Positions 8,112 to 14,750 of a stretch of 16,145 bases of DNA are shown here, piece after piece. Source of the DNA: Actinomycetota bacterium (GTDB lineage Bacteria; Actinomycetota; Actinomycetes; Nanopelagicales; Nanopelagicaceae). The notes below the pieces were generated by a model that was given only the letters and a program-made list of their open reading frames with translations, searched no databases and was not told where the DNA came from. The DNA lies in the NCBI GenBank assembly GCA_009700715.1, contig WLLM01000006.1, positions 1-16,145 on the forward strand. The letters run 5' to 3'. A program made the translations under genes and the position numbers. The first letter of the stretch is position 1, and every line of letters begins with the position of its first letter.

Positions 8112-9110
8112 CTATCTATCTAAAAGGTTTTGTGTCGGTGAATAAGGAGTTCCGTTACGGCGCTTAGCAATTGCTGATAGCGCTTCAAGAACAACGCGGT
8201 TGGCAAGAATTGCAGTGATATCCGCGCTATCGAAAGGTGGGGCTACTTCGACTACATCTATGCCGACAACGGGGAGTTCGAGGCAGATGCGACGCACCGC
8301 TTCGAGAAGTTCGCGTGAAGTCATTCCGCCTGGTTCGGGGGTACCGGTACCTGGAGCCATACCTGGATCTACTACATCGATATCAACGGATAGAAAAACT
8401 CCATCGCAACCATCGGTAAGCGTTGCAAAAGATTCATCGAGAACTATATTTAATCCGCGGTGATGGATCTCAGTCATTTCGTAAGAACGCATACCTTGAT
8501 CGCGCATCCAATTTAGAGTCTTATCATCTGGCCAATATCCGCGCAGACCTAGTTGCAAGAAACGGTCACCACGAACATGTCCTGATTCGATTAGGCGACG
8601 CATCGGTGTTCCGTGTCCGATTAAAGCTCCGAATTGATCTTCACCGGTATCGGCATGCGCATCGAAGTGGATCATGGATATTTTGCCTAGCCCGCGATGC
8701 TTTGCGATACCTGCGACATCTGCCGATGCAATTGAATGATCTCCTCCGAGAATTACCGGGATTTTTCCGGCACGAGAGATTTTTTCAGTAGCTTCTTCGA
8801 GAACCTTTAGTGATGAAACTAAATCTCCTGGCGGCATCATTAGGTCGCCAGCGTCATAAACTTTCAGAGCCTTTAGCGCATCCACACGAAGTGCAAGGTG
8901 TGGGCGTTCAGCATCATGTGGCAAATAATCTCCACCGCGGATTGCCTGTGGTCCAAATTTGGCGCCCGAACGATGAGATGTTCCGGAATCAATCGGCGCA
9001 CCAAGAATGATTACATCAGCATCGGCATAACTCTTTGAATCTTCTAGATCACATTGCGGGATTCCTAGAAATGTAAAACTAGGTCCATACATATTGCCGT
9101 GGTTAGCCAT
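8112..9110 (-). CDS. speB: Agmatinase-family ureohydrolase (manganese guanidino hydrolase)
   Basis: Ureohydrolases cleave a guanidino group to release urea; agmatinase makes putrescine from agmatine. The 332-residue protein has the full binuclear metal set: H125 in GGDHS, D150, H152 and D154 in DAHAD, and D243 and D245 in SVDIDVVDP, followed by GMAPGTGTPEPGG. E288 in VVEVAP is the usual guanidinium-contacting residue. The surroundings (polyamine importer, amine oxidase, aminobutyraldehyde dehydrogenase) favour agmatine as substrate. The family also contains guanidinobutyrases, guanidinopropionases and guanidine hydrolases that motifs alone cannot separate. The start is the ATG at 9110, 23 bp after the oxidase stop codon and without a visible ribosome binding site. 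The next ATG, six codons on, is an alternative. Its end abuts dxr. Confidence 0.93.
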   Translation of the reverse strand: MANHGNMYGPSFTFLGIPQCDLEDSKSYADADVIILGAPIDSGTSHRSGAKFGPQAIRGGDYLPHDAERPHLALRVDALKALKVYDAGDLMMPPGDLVSSLKVLEEATEKISRAGKIPVILGGDHSIASADVAGIAKHRGLGKISMIHFDAHADTGEDQFGALIGHGTPMRRLIESGHVRGDRFLQLGLRGYWPDDKTLNWMRDQGMRSYEMTEIHHRGLNIVLDESFATLTDGCDGVFLSVDIDVVDPGMAPGTGTPEPGGMTSRELLEAVRRICLELPVVGIDVVEVAPPFDSADITAILANRVVLEALSAIAKRRNGTPYSPTQNLLDR

Positions 9111-9133
9111 TTCGTAAGGATAGTTCTAAATCT

Positions 9134-10549
9134 TTAAGAATCGAAACCTAAGCCGAGCGAATCCAAGAATTTAAGCCAGAGATTGCGCTTTCCGCCGTTT
9201 TCGTCAGCCTTATTTATTGACCATTGAGTAAGGCGAATAAAGATGAATCTAAATGGTTCAGGTGGGAAAGGCATCGGTTTCTTAACCACCATACGAAGAT
9301 TGGTTCTTTCGTTGTCTACTCCATCGAGAAGATCCAGCATCACCTGCGCACCGAAACGAGTAGAGCCAACTCCAAGACCTGTGTAACCCATTACATAAGC
9401 TACGCGACCACGATGAGCCATTCCCCAAAATGGTGAGAAGCGCGAACATGTATCAATTGCGCCACCCCAACCATGAGTGAATTTGATTCCCTTTAATTGA
9501 GGGAAAGTTTCTAGGAAAGCTTCGGCCAAGTGAGCATAAGTTTGCGCATCGGATTCGTATTCTTGGCGAACTTTTCCCCGGAAGTTATAGATGGCGTCAT
9601 ATCCGCCCCAGAGTATTTCATTATCTTTAGTCATGCGGTAGTAATGGAATTGGTTACCGGCATCAGATAAACCTTCACGGTCGTTCCAACCGATTGACTC
9701 GAGTTGTTCGGCCGAGAGTGGTTCAGTTACGAGTTGGAAATCATAAACAGGGACTACATATTTATGTGCCCTCTGAATCAATGATTTGAATACGTTGGTA
9801 GCAAGTGCGACTTTATTGGCGTACACGCTTCCGTAAGGTGTGTGCACGATCATGCCGTTCTTAGTGCGCTCCAAACGATCAACGTGTGAGTTCTCGTAAA
9901 TCTTTACACCCAAAGTAATGCAGGCACGTTCGAGTCCCCACACAAGTCGAGCTGGATCTACGAGCGCTGTGCCATCTGGATCCCAGAGCGCACCTTTGTA
10001 GATTGGAGATTTAACTCGCGCTTGCACTTGCTCTTGACTTAGCAGTTCTACGTTGTCACCAAAAGAATTTCGTAGTTCGGCCTCTTCTTTTAGGCCCTTC
10101 ATCTGCCAATCTTCTACAGCAACACGTAGTTCGCCATTCCATTCAAAATCACATTCAATGCCGTACTTGGTAATCGTGGCTTCGATCGCATCTAGATTTT
10201 CGCGACCTAATCTTTCAATAACCGCCATCTCATCTTTAAACCGGCTATATCCATTGATAAATCCATGGGTAAGTGAGTAACTGCAGAATCCGCCATTACG
10301 CCCAGAAGCGCCGGCGCCAGTTTCGCGTTGTTCTACAAGAACTACCTCGCGTTCGGGGTTAGCTTCTTTGGCCAGTAGTGCAGTCCAAAGTCCGGTGTAA
10401 CCAGCGCCGACGATGCAAAGATCGGAGGTGACATCGCCAACCAAGGTTGGGTGTGGAAGTGGTTCGAGCGGATCTTCATCGAGCCAGTAAAGCTGTGGCT
10501 GCATATGAGATAAATGTTTAAGAATCGATGGATCGGTAGTGGCCATCAC
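9134..10549 (-). CDS. FAD-dependent amine oxidase, PuuB-like (DAO family)
   Basis: This is a flavoprotein of the D-amino-acid oxidase superfamily, of the type annotated gamma-glutamylputrescine oxidase (PuuB/OrdL-like). The 471 residues show an N-terminal Rossmann motif GAGYTG (48-53), an acidic ribose-binding residue E73, and the FAD-contacting GASGRNGGF (80-88). A C-terminal FAD motif lies around YTGLGVGSTRFGAQ (about 390). The C-terminal tail (PFPPEPFRF... ending GLGFDS) makes it longer than E. coli PuuB (about 426). Given its neighbours, it probably oxidises putrescine or a putrescine derivative to the aldehyde. Since no gamma-glutamylputrescine synthetase gene is visible here, direct putrescine oxidation is possible. 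The start is GTG at 10549 or ATG at 10546; AAAGG lies almost against both, and a GC-rich hairpin sits just upstream. The substrate is inferred. Confidence 0.87.
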   Translation of the reverse strand: MMATTDPSILKHLSHMQPQLYWLDEDPLEPLPHPTLVGDVTSDLCIVGAGYTGLWTALLAKEANPEREVVLVEQRETGAGASGRNGGFCSYSLTHGFINGYSRFKDEMAVIERLGRENLDAIEATITKYGIECDFEWNGELRVAVEDWQMKGLKEEAELRNSFGDNVELLSQEQVQARVKSPIYKGALWDPDGTALVDPARLVWGLERACITLGVKIYENSHVDRLERTKNGMIVHTPYGSVYANKVALATNVFKSLIQRAHKYVVPVYDFQLVTEPLSAEQLESIGWNDREGLSDAGNQFHYYRMTKDNEILWGGYDAIYNFRGKVRQEYESDAQTYAHLAEAFLETFPQLKGIKFTHGWGGAIDTCSRFSPFWGMAHRGRVAYVMGYTGLGVGSTRFGAQVMLDLLDGVDNERTNLRMVVKKPMPFPPEPFRFIFIRLTQWSINKADENGGKRNLWLKFLDSLGLGFDS

Positions 10550-10553
10550 CTTT

Positions 10554-10572
10554 TTCCGGAAGATACCCGGAA
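10554..10572 (-). repeat. GC-rich hairpin directly upstream of the amine oxidase start
   Basis: On the minus strand TTCCGG, a 7-base loop GTATCTT and CCGGAA form a perfect 6-bp stem ending 4-8 bases before the start codons. AAAGG, the only ribosome binding candidate, follows at once. If formed in the mRNA, this stem would crowd the initiation site and could modulate translation of the oxidase. There is no T run, so it is not a standard terminator. Confidence 0.5.
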
Positions 10573-10575
10573 ATC

Positions 10576-10606
10576 ACCTCTGCAATTACTACTAGTAGTT
10601 GGAGGT
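10576..10606 (-). repeat. Inverted repeat between potC and the amine oxidase gene
   Basis: Arms ACCTC and GAGGT enclose a centre that contains the perfect 12-bp palindrome ACTACTAGTAGT (10588-10599). The whole element fills much of the 61-bp gap after the potC stop and is followed by the second hairpin at 10554-10572. It might stabilise or process the pot transcript, or be a protein site. No U-tract follows, so complete termination seems unlikely. Confidence 0.5.
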
Positions 10607-10610
10607 TATA

Positions 10611-11447
10611 TTAGCGCGCTTTGCGGCGATTAAGGATCTGCCCCGCTATAACGATCGCTAGCGCAAGGAAAAACATACCCGAACCGATCACATTTGCTTG
10701 CGCCGGAATACCGCGGGCCGCGGCTGTGTAAACAAATTTTGGAAAAGTTATAACGGTGCCCGAATTGAAGTTGGTAATAATAAAGTCATCGAAAGACAAG
10801 CTAAATGCCAAGAGCGCGGCGCCTGCGATTCCGGGTGCGACTAATGGAAGGGTGACGCGACGGAAAGTTTGAATTTCGTTTGCGTATAGATCCATCGCTG
10901 CTTGCTCTAAACGCGGGTCAAGGCTGGCGATACGCGCCTTAACGGTAACCACCACGAATGAGATACAGAACATTACGTGTGCAATTACCGTTGGCCAGAA
11001 TCCTGGGTTGATTTTAAATACTAGGAAGAGTGAAAGTAGCGAGGCGCCAAGCACGATTTCTGGTGTGGCCATCGGTAAGAAGATCAAAAGATTGGATGTG
11101 GAGCGACCTTTAAAGTTATGGCGACCAATCGCAAAGGCAATCATCGTTCCTAAAATAGTCGAGAAGAGCGTTGCCAGAAAACCAATCTTTATTGAGTTCG
11201 CTAGAGCATTACAGACTTCTGGCGCGCCGCAAGGGTTCTTCCAGTTATCGAGTGTGAAGCCCTTCCATACCAAGTTGCTCTTGCCGGAATCATTGAAGGA
11301 GAAAGCAAATGTGTAAGCGACCGGAATGAATAAATATGTAAAGGCAAGAAACATATAAACGCGAATTAGGTTGCGCCCAAACCAGCGCTGGAACTTTACA
11401 ACTGGAGATATACGAGGCGCTGTGGCATCGGCAATTTTCTTGCTCAT
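10611..11447 (-). CDS. potC: Spermidine/putrescine ABC transporter permease, PotC-like
   Basis: This is the second membrane subunit of the polyamine importer. The 278-residue protein has about six membrane segments (first around 31-50, last around 250-270). It carries the cytoplasmic EAA loop that docks on the ATPase, here EQAAMDLYANEIQTFRRVTLP followed by LVAPGI. The sequence FDDFIITNF near the C-terminal third is typical of PotC. The ATG overlaps the potB stop codon (ATGA) and is preceded by a strong GGAGGAG at 11453-11459, five bases away, so the start is secure. Its position as last pot gene after potB matches the usual potABCD set. A 61-bp gap with two inverted repeats separates it from the oxidase gene. 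Confidence 0.94.
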   Translation of the reverse strand: MSKKIADATAPRISPVVKFQRWFGRNLIRVYMFLAFTYLFIPVAYTFAFSFNDSGKSNLVWKGFTLDNWKNPCGAPEVCNALANSIKIGFLATLFSTILGTMIAFAIGRHNFKGRSTSNLLIFLPMATPEIVLGASLLSLFLVFKINPGFWPTVIAHVMFCISFVVVTVKARIASLDPRLEQAAMDLYANEIQTFRRVTLPLVAPGIAGAALLAFSLSFDDFIITNFNSGTVITFPKFVYTAAARGIPAQANVIGSGMFFLALAIVIAGQILNRRKAR

Positions 11448-12292
11448 ACCAACTCCTCCGTTCCGGCTTTACGGATGTAAATGGTTACCAAAATTAAGAT
11501 CGCCGCCATCAAGGTAAATGAAAGCGCGGCAGCGGTTGGGTAATCAACGATTTTGAAGTAACGAGATTCGATTACGTTACCGATCATCTTGGTATTTGGG
11601 CTTCCCAAGATCGCAGCATTTACATAATCGCCAGCTGCCGGAATAAAGGTAAGTAAAGTGCCGGCAACAACACCTGGCATGGATAACGGCAGTGTTACCT
11701 TGCGGAATGTTGTAAATCCATTGGCATATAGGTCACCAGATGCTTCGAGGGTTCTTGGATCAATGCGATCAATCGAGGCATATAGCGGCAAAGTCATAAA
11801 TGGTAAGAAGTTATAGGTCATACCCATGACTACGGCGAAAGCGGTAGATGTCAAAGTAGTGCTGTCGCTGATGATGCCGATGGTGCGTAGCGTGGGAACT
11901 ACAAAACCTTCTTCGCCAAGAATTTGTTTCCAAGCGACGGTACGAAGCAAGAATGAGGTAAAGAACGGAGCGACAACTAAAACTAAGAAAAAGTTCTTGT
12001 ACTTTCCAGATTTAAATGCGATCGCATAAGCCAACGGATATGAAATCGCCAGCGCTAAAAGAGTTGCGATAATCGCGTATACAAAAGAGCGGCCGAATTG
12101 CTCTTTGTTTTCGACGAACGCATCGATGTAATTTTGAAAACGAAAGGTCTGCTCGTATTGACCGGTATCTCCCCCACCGACTGGTGTCTGCGTTGAAGTT
12201 TGCGCCAAATTTACGATCGGCAAAATGAAGAATGTAAATAGAAAACCAAAGCCCGGTAGGAGGAGAAGGTAAGGAGTACGAATCTTTCCCAT
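11444..12292 (-). CDS. potB: Spermidine/putrescine ABC transporter permease, PotB-like
   Basis: This is the first membrane subunit of the polyamine importer. In 282 residues it shows an N-terminal membrane segment (about 7-28), a periplasmic loop, then five further segments. The EAA loop is EASGDLYANGFTTFRKVTLPLSMPGV, and FIPAAGDYVNAAILG, a stretch characteristic of PotB, follows it. The start is the ATG at 12292, 12 bp after the potA stop, with no evident Shine-Dalgarno sequence, so it likely relies on coupling to potA. The stop codon overlaps the potC start by four bases, as expected for subunits needed in equal amounts. Confidence 0.94.
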   Translation of the reverse strand: MGKIRTPYLLLLPGFGFLFTFFILPIVNLAQTSTQTPVGGGDTGQYEQTFRFQNYIDAFVENKEQFGRSFVYAIIATLLALAISYPLAYAIAFKSGKYKNFFLVLVVAPFFTSFLLRTVAWKQILGEEGFVVPTLRTIGIISDSTTLTSTAFAVVMGMTYNFLPFMTLPLYASIDRIDPRTLEASGDLYANGFTTFRKVTLPLSMPGVVAGTLLTFIPAAGDYVNAAILGSPNTKMIGNVIESRYFKIVDYPTAAALSFTLMAAILILVTIYIRKAGTEELV

Positions 12293-12304
12293 CGAAGTTA
12301 CTAC

Positions 12305-13453
12305 TTACTCTTCGTCTAGATCTTCAGGTGTAACTTCAGAACCAGCAGTCACATCTTCATCACCGCGAAGGGCGAAGGTGAAGACAGGTGCCCAAGAAAT
12401 GTTGACGGCATCACCCTTGTTAAATGGTGCTACTCCGTCATCGTTTTGCTCGAAGACCATAAGCTCTTGGCCCCAAGGCATTTCAACCTGATATTGAGTC
12501 GATACACCGATGTAAGAGACATCTTCGATCCGTCCGCCAGTTAAAACGTTTCCTGATACCGGGGTATCGAGAAGTGAAATACGGAATTTTTCAGGACGGA
12601 TACCGGCATACATTGAGTTATCAACTGCGTGCGAGCGGTTCTTTGGAACCGAAATCTTCTGTCCGTAAAGATCTACGACTAGTGAATCTCCATCGTTTCC
12701 GGTGATTGTTCCCTTAATTAGATTTGATTGGCCCAGGAAGTTAGCCACAAATGCCGTCTCTGGATTGTCATAAAGATCTGCCGGTGATCCCATTTGTTCA
12801 ATCTGGCCTTCATTCATAACCGCGATCGTGTCAGCCATAGTCATGGCTTCTTCTTGATCGTGGGTTACGTGAACGAATGTGAGGCCAACTTCTTTTTGAA
12901 TCCATTTGAGTTCGATCTGCATCTGACGACGCAGTTTGAGGTCAAGTGCGCCAAGAGGTTCATCTAGAAGTAATAGAGCTGGCTTATTAACGATTGCGCG
13001 AGCAAGAGCGATTCGCTGCTGCTGTCCACCGGAAAGTTGCGTTGGTTTACGTCCCGCAAGATGTGGAAGTTCAACCAAGTTAAGTACTTTATTTACTTCT
13101 GCATCTACATCTTTAATTCCGCGACGGCGAAGGCCGAAGGCAATATTCTCAAAGATTGTTAGGTGCGGAAAGAGCGCATAGTTCTGGAAAACGGTATTGA
13201 TCGGACGTTGATAAGGCTTCGTAGTCGTGATGTCAGTTTCACCTAAGTGAATACTTCCGACTGTTGGTTCTTCAAGCCCTGCGATCATGCGCAACGTTGT
13301 TGTCTTTCCACAGCCTGATGGCCCAAGGAGTGCAAAGAATGATCCTTTGGGAATCGTCAGCGAGAGATCATCTACTGCTTTGAAGTCACCGTACTCTTTG
13401 GTGATTCGAGTAAGTATTAAATCCCCACGTGCAGAAGAGGCATCAAAGCTCAC
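12305..13453 (-). CDS. potA: Spermidine/putrescine ABC transporter ATP-binding protein, PotA-like
   Basis: This ATPase energises the polyamine importer on the cytoplasmic face. The 382 residues contain Walker A GPSGCGKT (44-51), the Q-loop at Q90, the ABC signature LSGGQQQR (140-147), Walker B LLLLDEP (about 160-166), the D-loop (ALD) and the switch histidine H198 in THDQ. A C-terminal TOBE domain (about 285-370) follows, as in PotA and other importers of the CUT1/MOI type. The C-terminal end is unusually acidic (EDVTAGSEVTPEDLDEE). The start is a GTG immediately after the potD stop (TAAGTG), without a visible ribosome binding site, so translation probably reinitiates after potD. No ATG in the first residues offers a better start. 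Confidence 0.95.
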   Translation of the reverse strand: MSFDASSARGDLILTRITKEYGDFKAVDDLSLTIPKGSFFALLGPSGCGKTTTLRMIAGLEEPTVGSIHLGETDITTTKPYQRPINTVFQNYALFPHLTIFENIAFGLRRRGIKDVDAEVNKVLNLVELPHLAGRKPTQLSGGQQQRIALARAIVNKPALLLLDEPLGALDLKLRRQMQIELKWIQKEVGLTFVHVTHDQEEAMTMADTIAVMNEGQIEQMGSPADLYDNPETAFVANFLGQSNLIKGTITGNDGDSLVVDLYGQKISVPKNRSHAVDNSMYAGIRPEKFRISLLDTPVSGNVLTGGRIEDVSYIGVSTQYQVEMPWGQELMVFEQNDDGVAPFNKGDAVNISWAPVFTFALRGDEDVTAGSEVTPEDLDEE

Positions 13454-14629
13454 TTAGTTGCCGGCAGCCTTCTGGAACGCCTCTGTCCAAGCAGTCTCTT
13501 CAGTAGGAGTTAGTGAACGGAAGACGCTGAGGTTCTTCATCGTTGCATCAGTTGGGAAGATGTATTCGCTCTTTGCGAGTTCTGGATCGATCTTTTCCAT
13601 CTCGGCTTGGGCGCCCTTAACCGGTGTTACGTAGTTAACGTAAGCCGCAACTTCTGCCGCAATAGCTGGGTCGTAGTACCAGTTGATCATCTTTTCGGCA
13701 CTTGCCTTAGCTTCGGCAGTGACTGTTGAAGGAATCATCATATTGTCACCAGAAATTGTTCCGCCTGACTCAGGAATTGCGAAGTCAAACTTTCCTTCAT
13801 TTTCTGTTGCGAGGATGAACATATCGCCTGACCAACCAATGACTGCGGTTGCATCTCCCGATGTGAGGTCTTCAGCGTATTCATTACCCTTTACGCCGCG
13901 GATCCATCCATCTGAAATCTTCTTCGCCATGAAATCAACAGCGTTCATGTATTGATCTTCAGTAACGGTTGCAGGGTTGGCACCTTGCGCAAGCAAGATA
14001 ATTCCGATGGTGTCGCGAAGTTCTGAAAGCACAACGATCTTGCCCTTGTTCTGTGGAGCGAAGAGGTCATCGAGTGTGCGAATTCCCTTTGGATTCTTTT
14101 CAGTATTCCAACCAAAACCACCCATGATTCCTTGCCAGGTAAGAGTTGATTCGCGGTTTGGATCGTATGAAGGAGATGCAAGAGTGTCGAGAATATTTGT
14201 CTTATTTGGGATATTAGCTGCATCAAACTTCTGCGCATATCCAAGACGAATCCAGCGCGCCGCCATCCAGTCAGTTGGGCAGACAACGTCATAACCAATA
14301 TCTTCGTTGAGCTTTAGTTGCGCTTGTACTTTCCCGAAGAACTCATCGTTGTCGTTGTAATCTTCAAAGTATTTAACATCGATACCGGTTGATTCGGTGA
14401 ACTTGTCGAGAGTTGGATAAGTCTTATTTGCTTCATCAAAATCTAAATAAAGTGGCCAGTTGCCCCAACGAATTGCATCACCTGACGCACTTGAACCTTC
14501 GCCTGAACCGCATGCAGCGAGCGCACCGGCAGCGCCAACGCCACCTATGCCTGCGAGAACTGCACGGCGTGAAACACGTGCATTGATTATTGAACGTGCT
14601 TCTGGGGATAGAGGTGACTTCTTAGCCAT
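13454..14629 (-). CDS. potD: Spermidine/putrescine-binding lipoprotein, PotD-like (Tat signal)
   Basis: This is the extracellular solute-binding component of the polyamine importer. From the ATG at 14629 it has 391 residues. The N-terminus has a twin-arginine signal (VSRRAVLAG, RR at 21-22), a hydrophobic stretch and a lipobox LAAC, so the mature lipoprotein starts at C40. The mature part matches PotD/PotF: NWPLY (W58, Y61), YDVVCPTDW, the E203/D206 pair, W266 in IGWSGD, D295 and Y333, positions that by my recollection of the E. coli PotD alignment line the polyamine pocket. Equivalents of E. coli E36 and W255 appear to be leucine (L60) and serine (S293). The frame continues up to an ATG at 14683, but that codon lies inside the -10 promoter element. 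The ATG at 14629 has AAGGAG nine bases upstream, which decides the start. Confidence 0.94.
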   Translation of the reverse strand: MAKKSPLSPEARSIINARVSRRAVLAGIGGVGAAGALAACGSGEGSSASGDAIRWGNWPLYLDFDEANKTYPTLDKFTESTGIDVKYFEDYNDNDEFFGKVQAQLKLNEDIGYDVVCPTDWMAARWIRLGYAQKFDAANIPNKTNILDTLASPSYDPNRESTLTWQGIMGGFGWNTEKNPKGIRTLDDLFAPQNKGKIVVLSELRDTIGIILLAQGANPATVTEDQYMNAVDFMAKKISDGWIRGVKGNEYAEDLTSGDATAVIGWSGDMFILATENEGKFDFAIPESGGTISGDNMMIPSTVTAEAKASAEKMINWYYDPAIAAEVAAYVNYVTPVKGAQAEMEKIDPELAKSEYIFPTDATMKNLSVFRSLTPTEETAWTEAFQKAAGN

Positions 14630-14638
14630 GTTGATGGG

Positions 14639-14644
14639 CTCCTT
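14639..14644 (-). promoter_or_regulatory. Ribosome binding site that fixes the potD start
   Basis: AAGGAG on the minus strand, nine bases before the ATG at 14629. It places the start 18 codons inside the longest open frame, exactly where a Tat lipoprotein signal begins. Confidence 0.8.
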
Positions 14645-14648
14645 TTTG

Positions 14649-14658
14649 TTTTCCGGAA
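14649..14658 (-). promoter_or_regulatory. TTCCGGAAAA motif in the potD leader, shared with the oxidase leader
   Basis: The minus strand reads TTCCGGAAAA here and again at 10552-10561 just before the amine oxidase. TTCCGGAA is an 8-bp palindrome. Here it sits between the predicted transcription start and the ribosome binding site, inside a weak hairpin (TTGTT-CCGGAA-AACAA). It could be an operator or RNA element common to both polyamine genes. The core TTCCGGAA also occurs at 8981-8988 inside speB, so chance is not excluded. Confidence 0.3.
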
Positions 14659-14681
14659 CAAGGGACGGTTGTGCAGGGCTC

Positions 14682-14711
14682 ATTATGTAACTGATTAGCC
14701 CCGCACGCCAA
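14682..14711 (-). promoter_or_regulatory. Predicted sigma-70-type promoter of the potDABC operon
   Basis: The minus strand has a -35-like TTGGCG at 14706-14711 (four of six consensus bases), an 18-base spacer and a -10-like CATAAT at 14682-14687 (five of six). Transcription would start near 14675, giving a leader of about 45 bases before the potD ATG. Its position in the only sizeable gap of the polyamine module supports it. It would drive potD-potA-potB-potC and probably the oxidase, speB and beyond. Confidence 0.6.
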
Positions 14712-14734
14712 ACGATTTCGCTCAGATTTAGCAG

Positions 14735-14750
14735 AAATTTATCTAAATTT
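14735..14750. promoter_or_regulatory. 16-bp AT-rich palindrome upstream of the potD promoter
   Basis: AAATTTA-TC-TAAATTT is a perfect inverted repeat with 7-base arms. It sits just after the patD stop codon and about 60-75 bases upstream of the predicted potD transcription start, a usual position for an activator site. Because it is AT-rich it could also be a weak transcript-end hairpin for patD, although no good U-tract follows. A regulatory role is inference. Confidence 0.4.

Noticed and set aside
8423..8791. Plus-strand open frame of 122 codons opposite speB
   Set aside because: It is antisense to the metal-binding core of the ureohydrolase. The product is Arg, His and Leu rich without any family signature, as expected from a shadow frame.
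10576..10606. Intrinsic terminator after potC
   Set aside because: The inverted repeat is real but has no following U-tract on the minus strand, and the next gene continues in the same direction within 61 bp.
14630..14683. Longer potD starting at the ATG at 14683
   Set aside because: That ATG falls in the predicted -10 element and has no ribosome binding site. The added 18 residues precede a complete Tat lipoprotein signal. The ATG at 14629 has AAGGAG nine bases upstream.
14735..14750. Intrinsic terminator after patD
   Set aside because: The stem would be entirely A-T pairs apart from nothing GC-rich, with a 2-base centre too tight for a loop and no T run afterwards. A protein site is more plausible.
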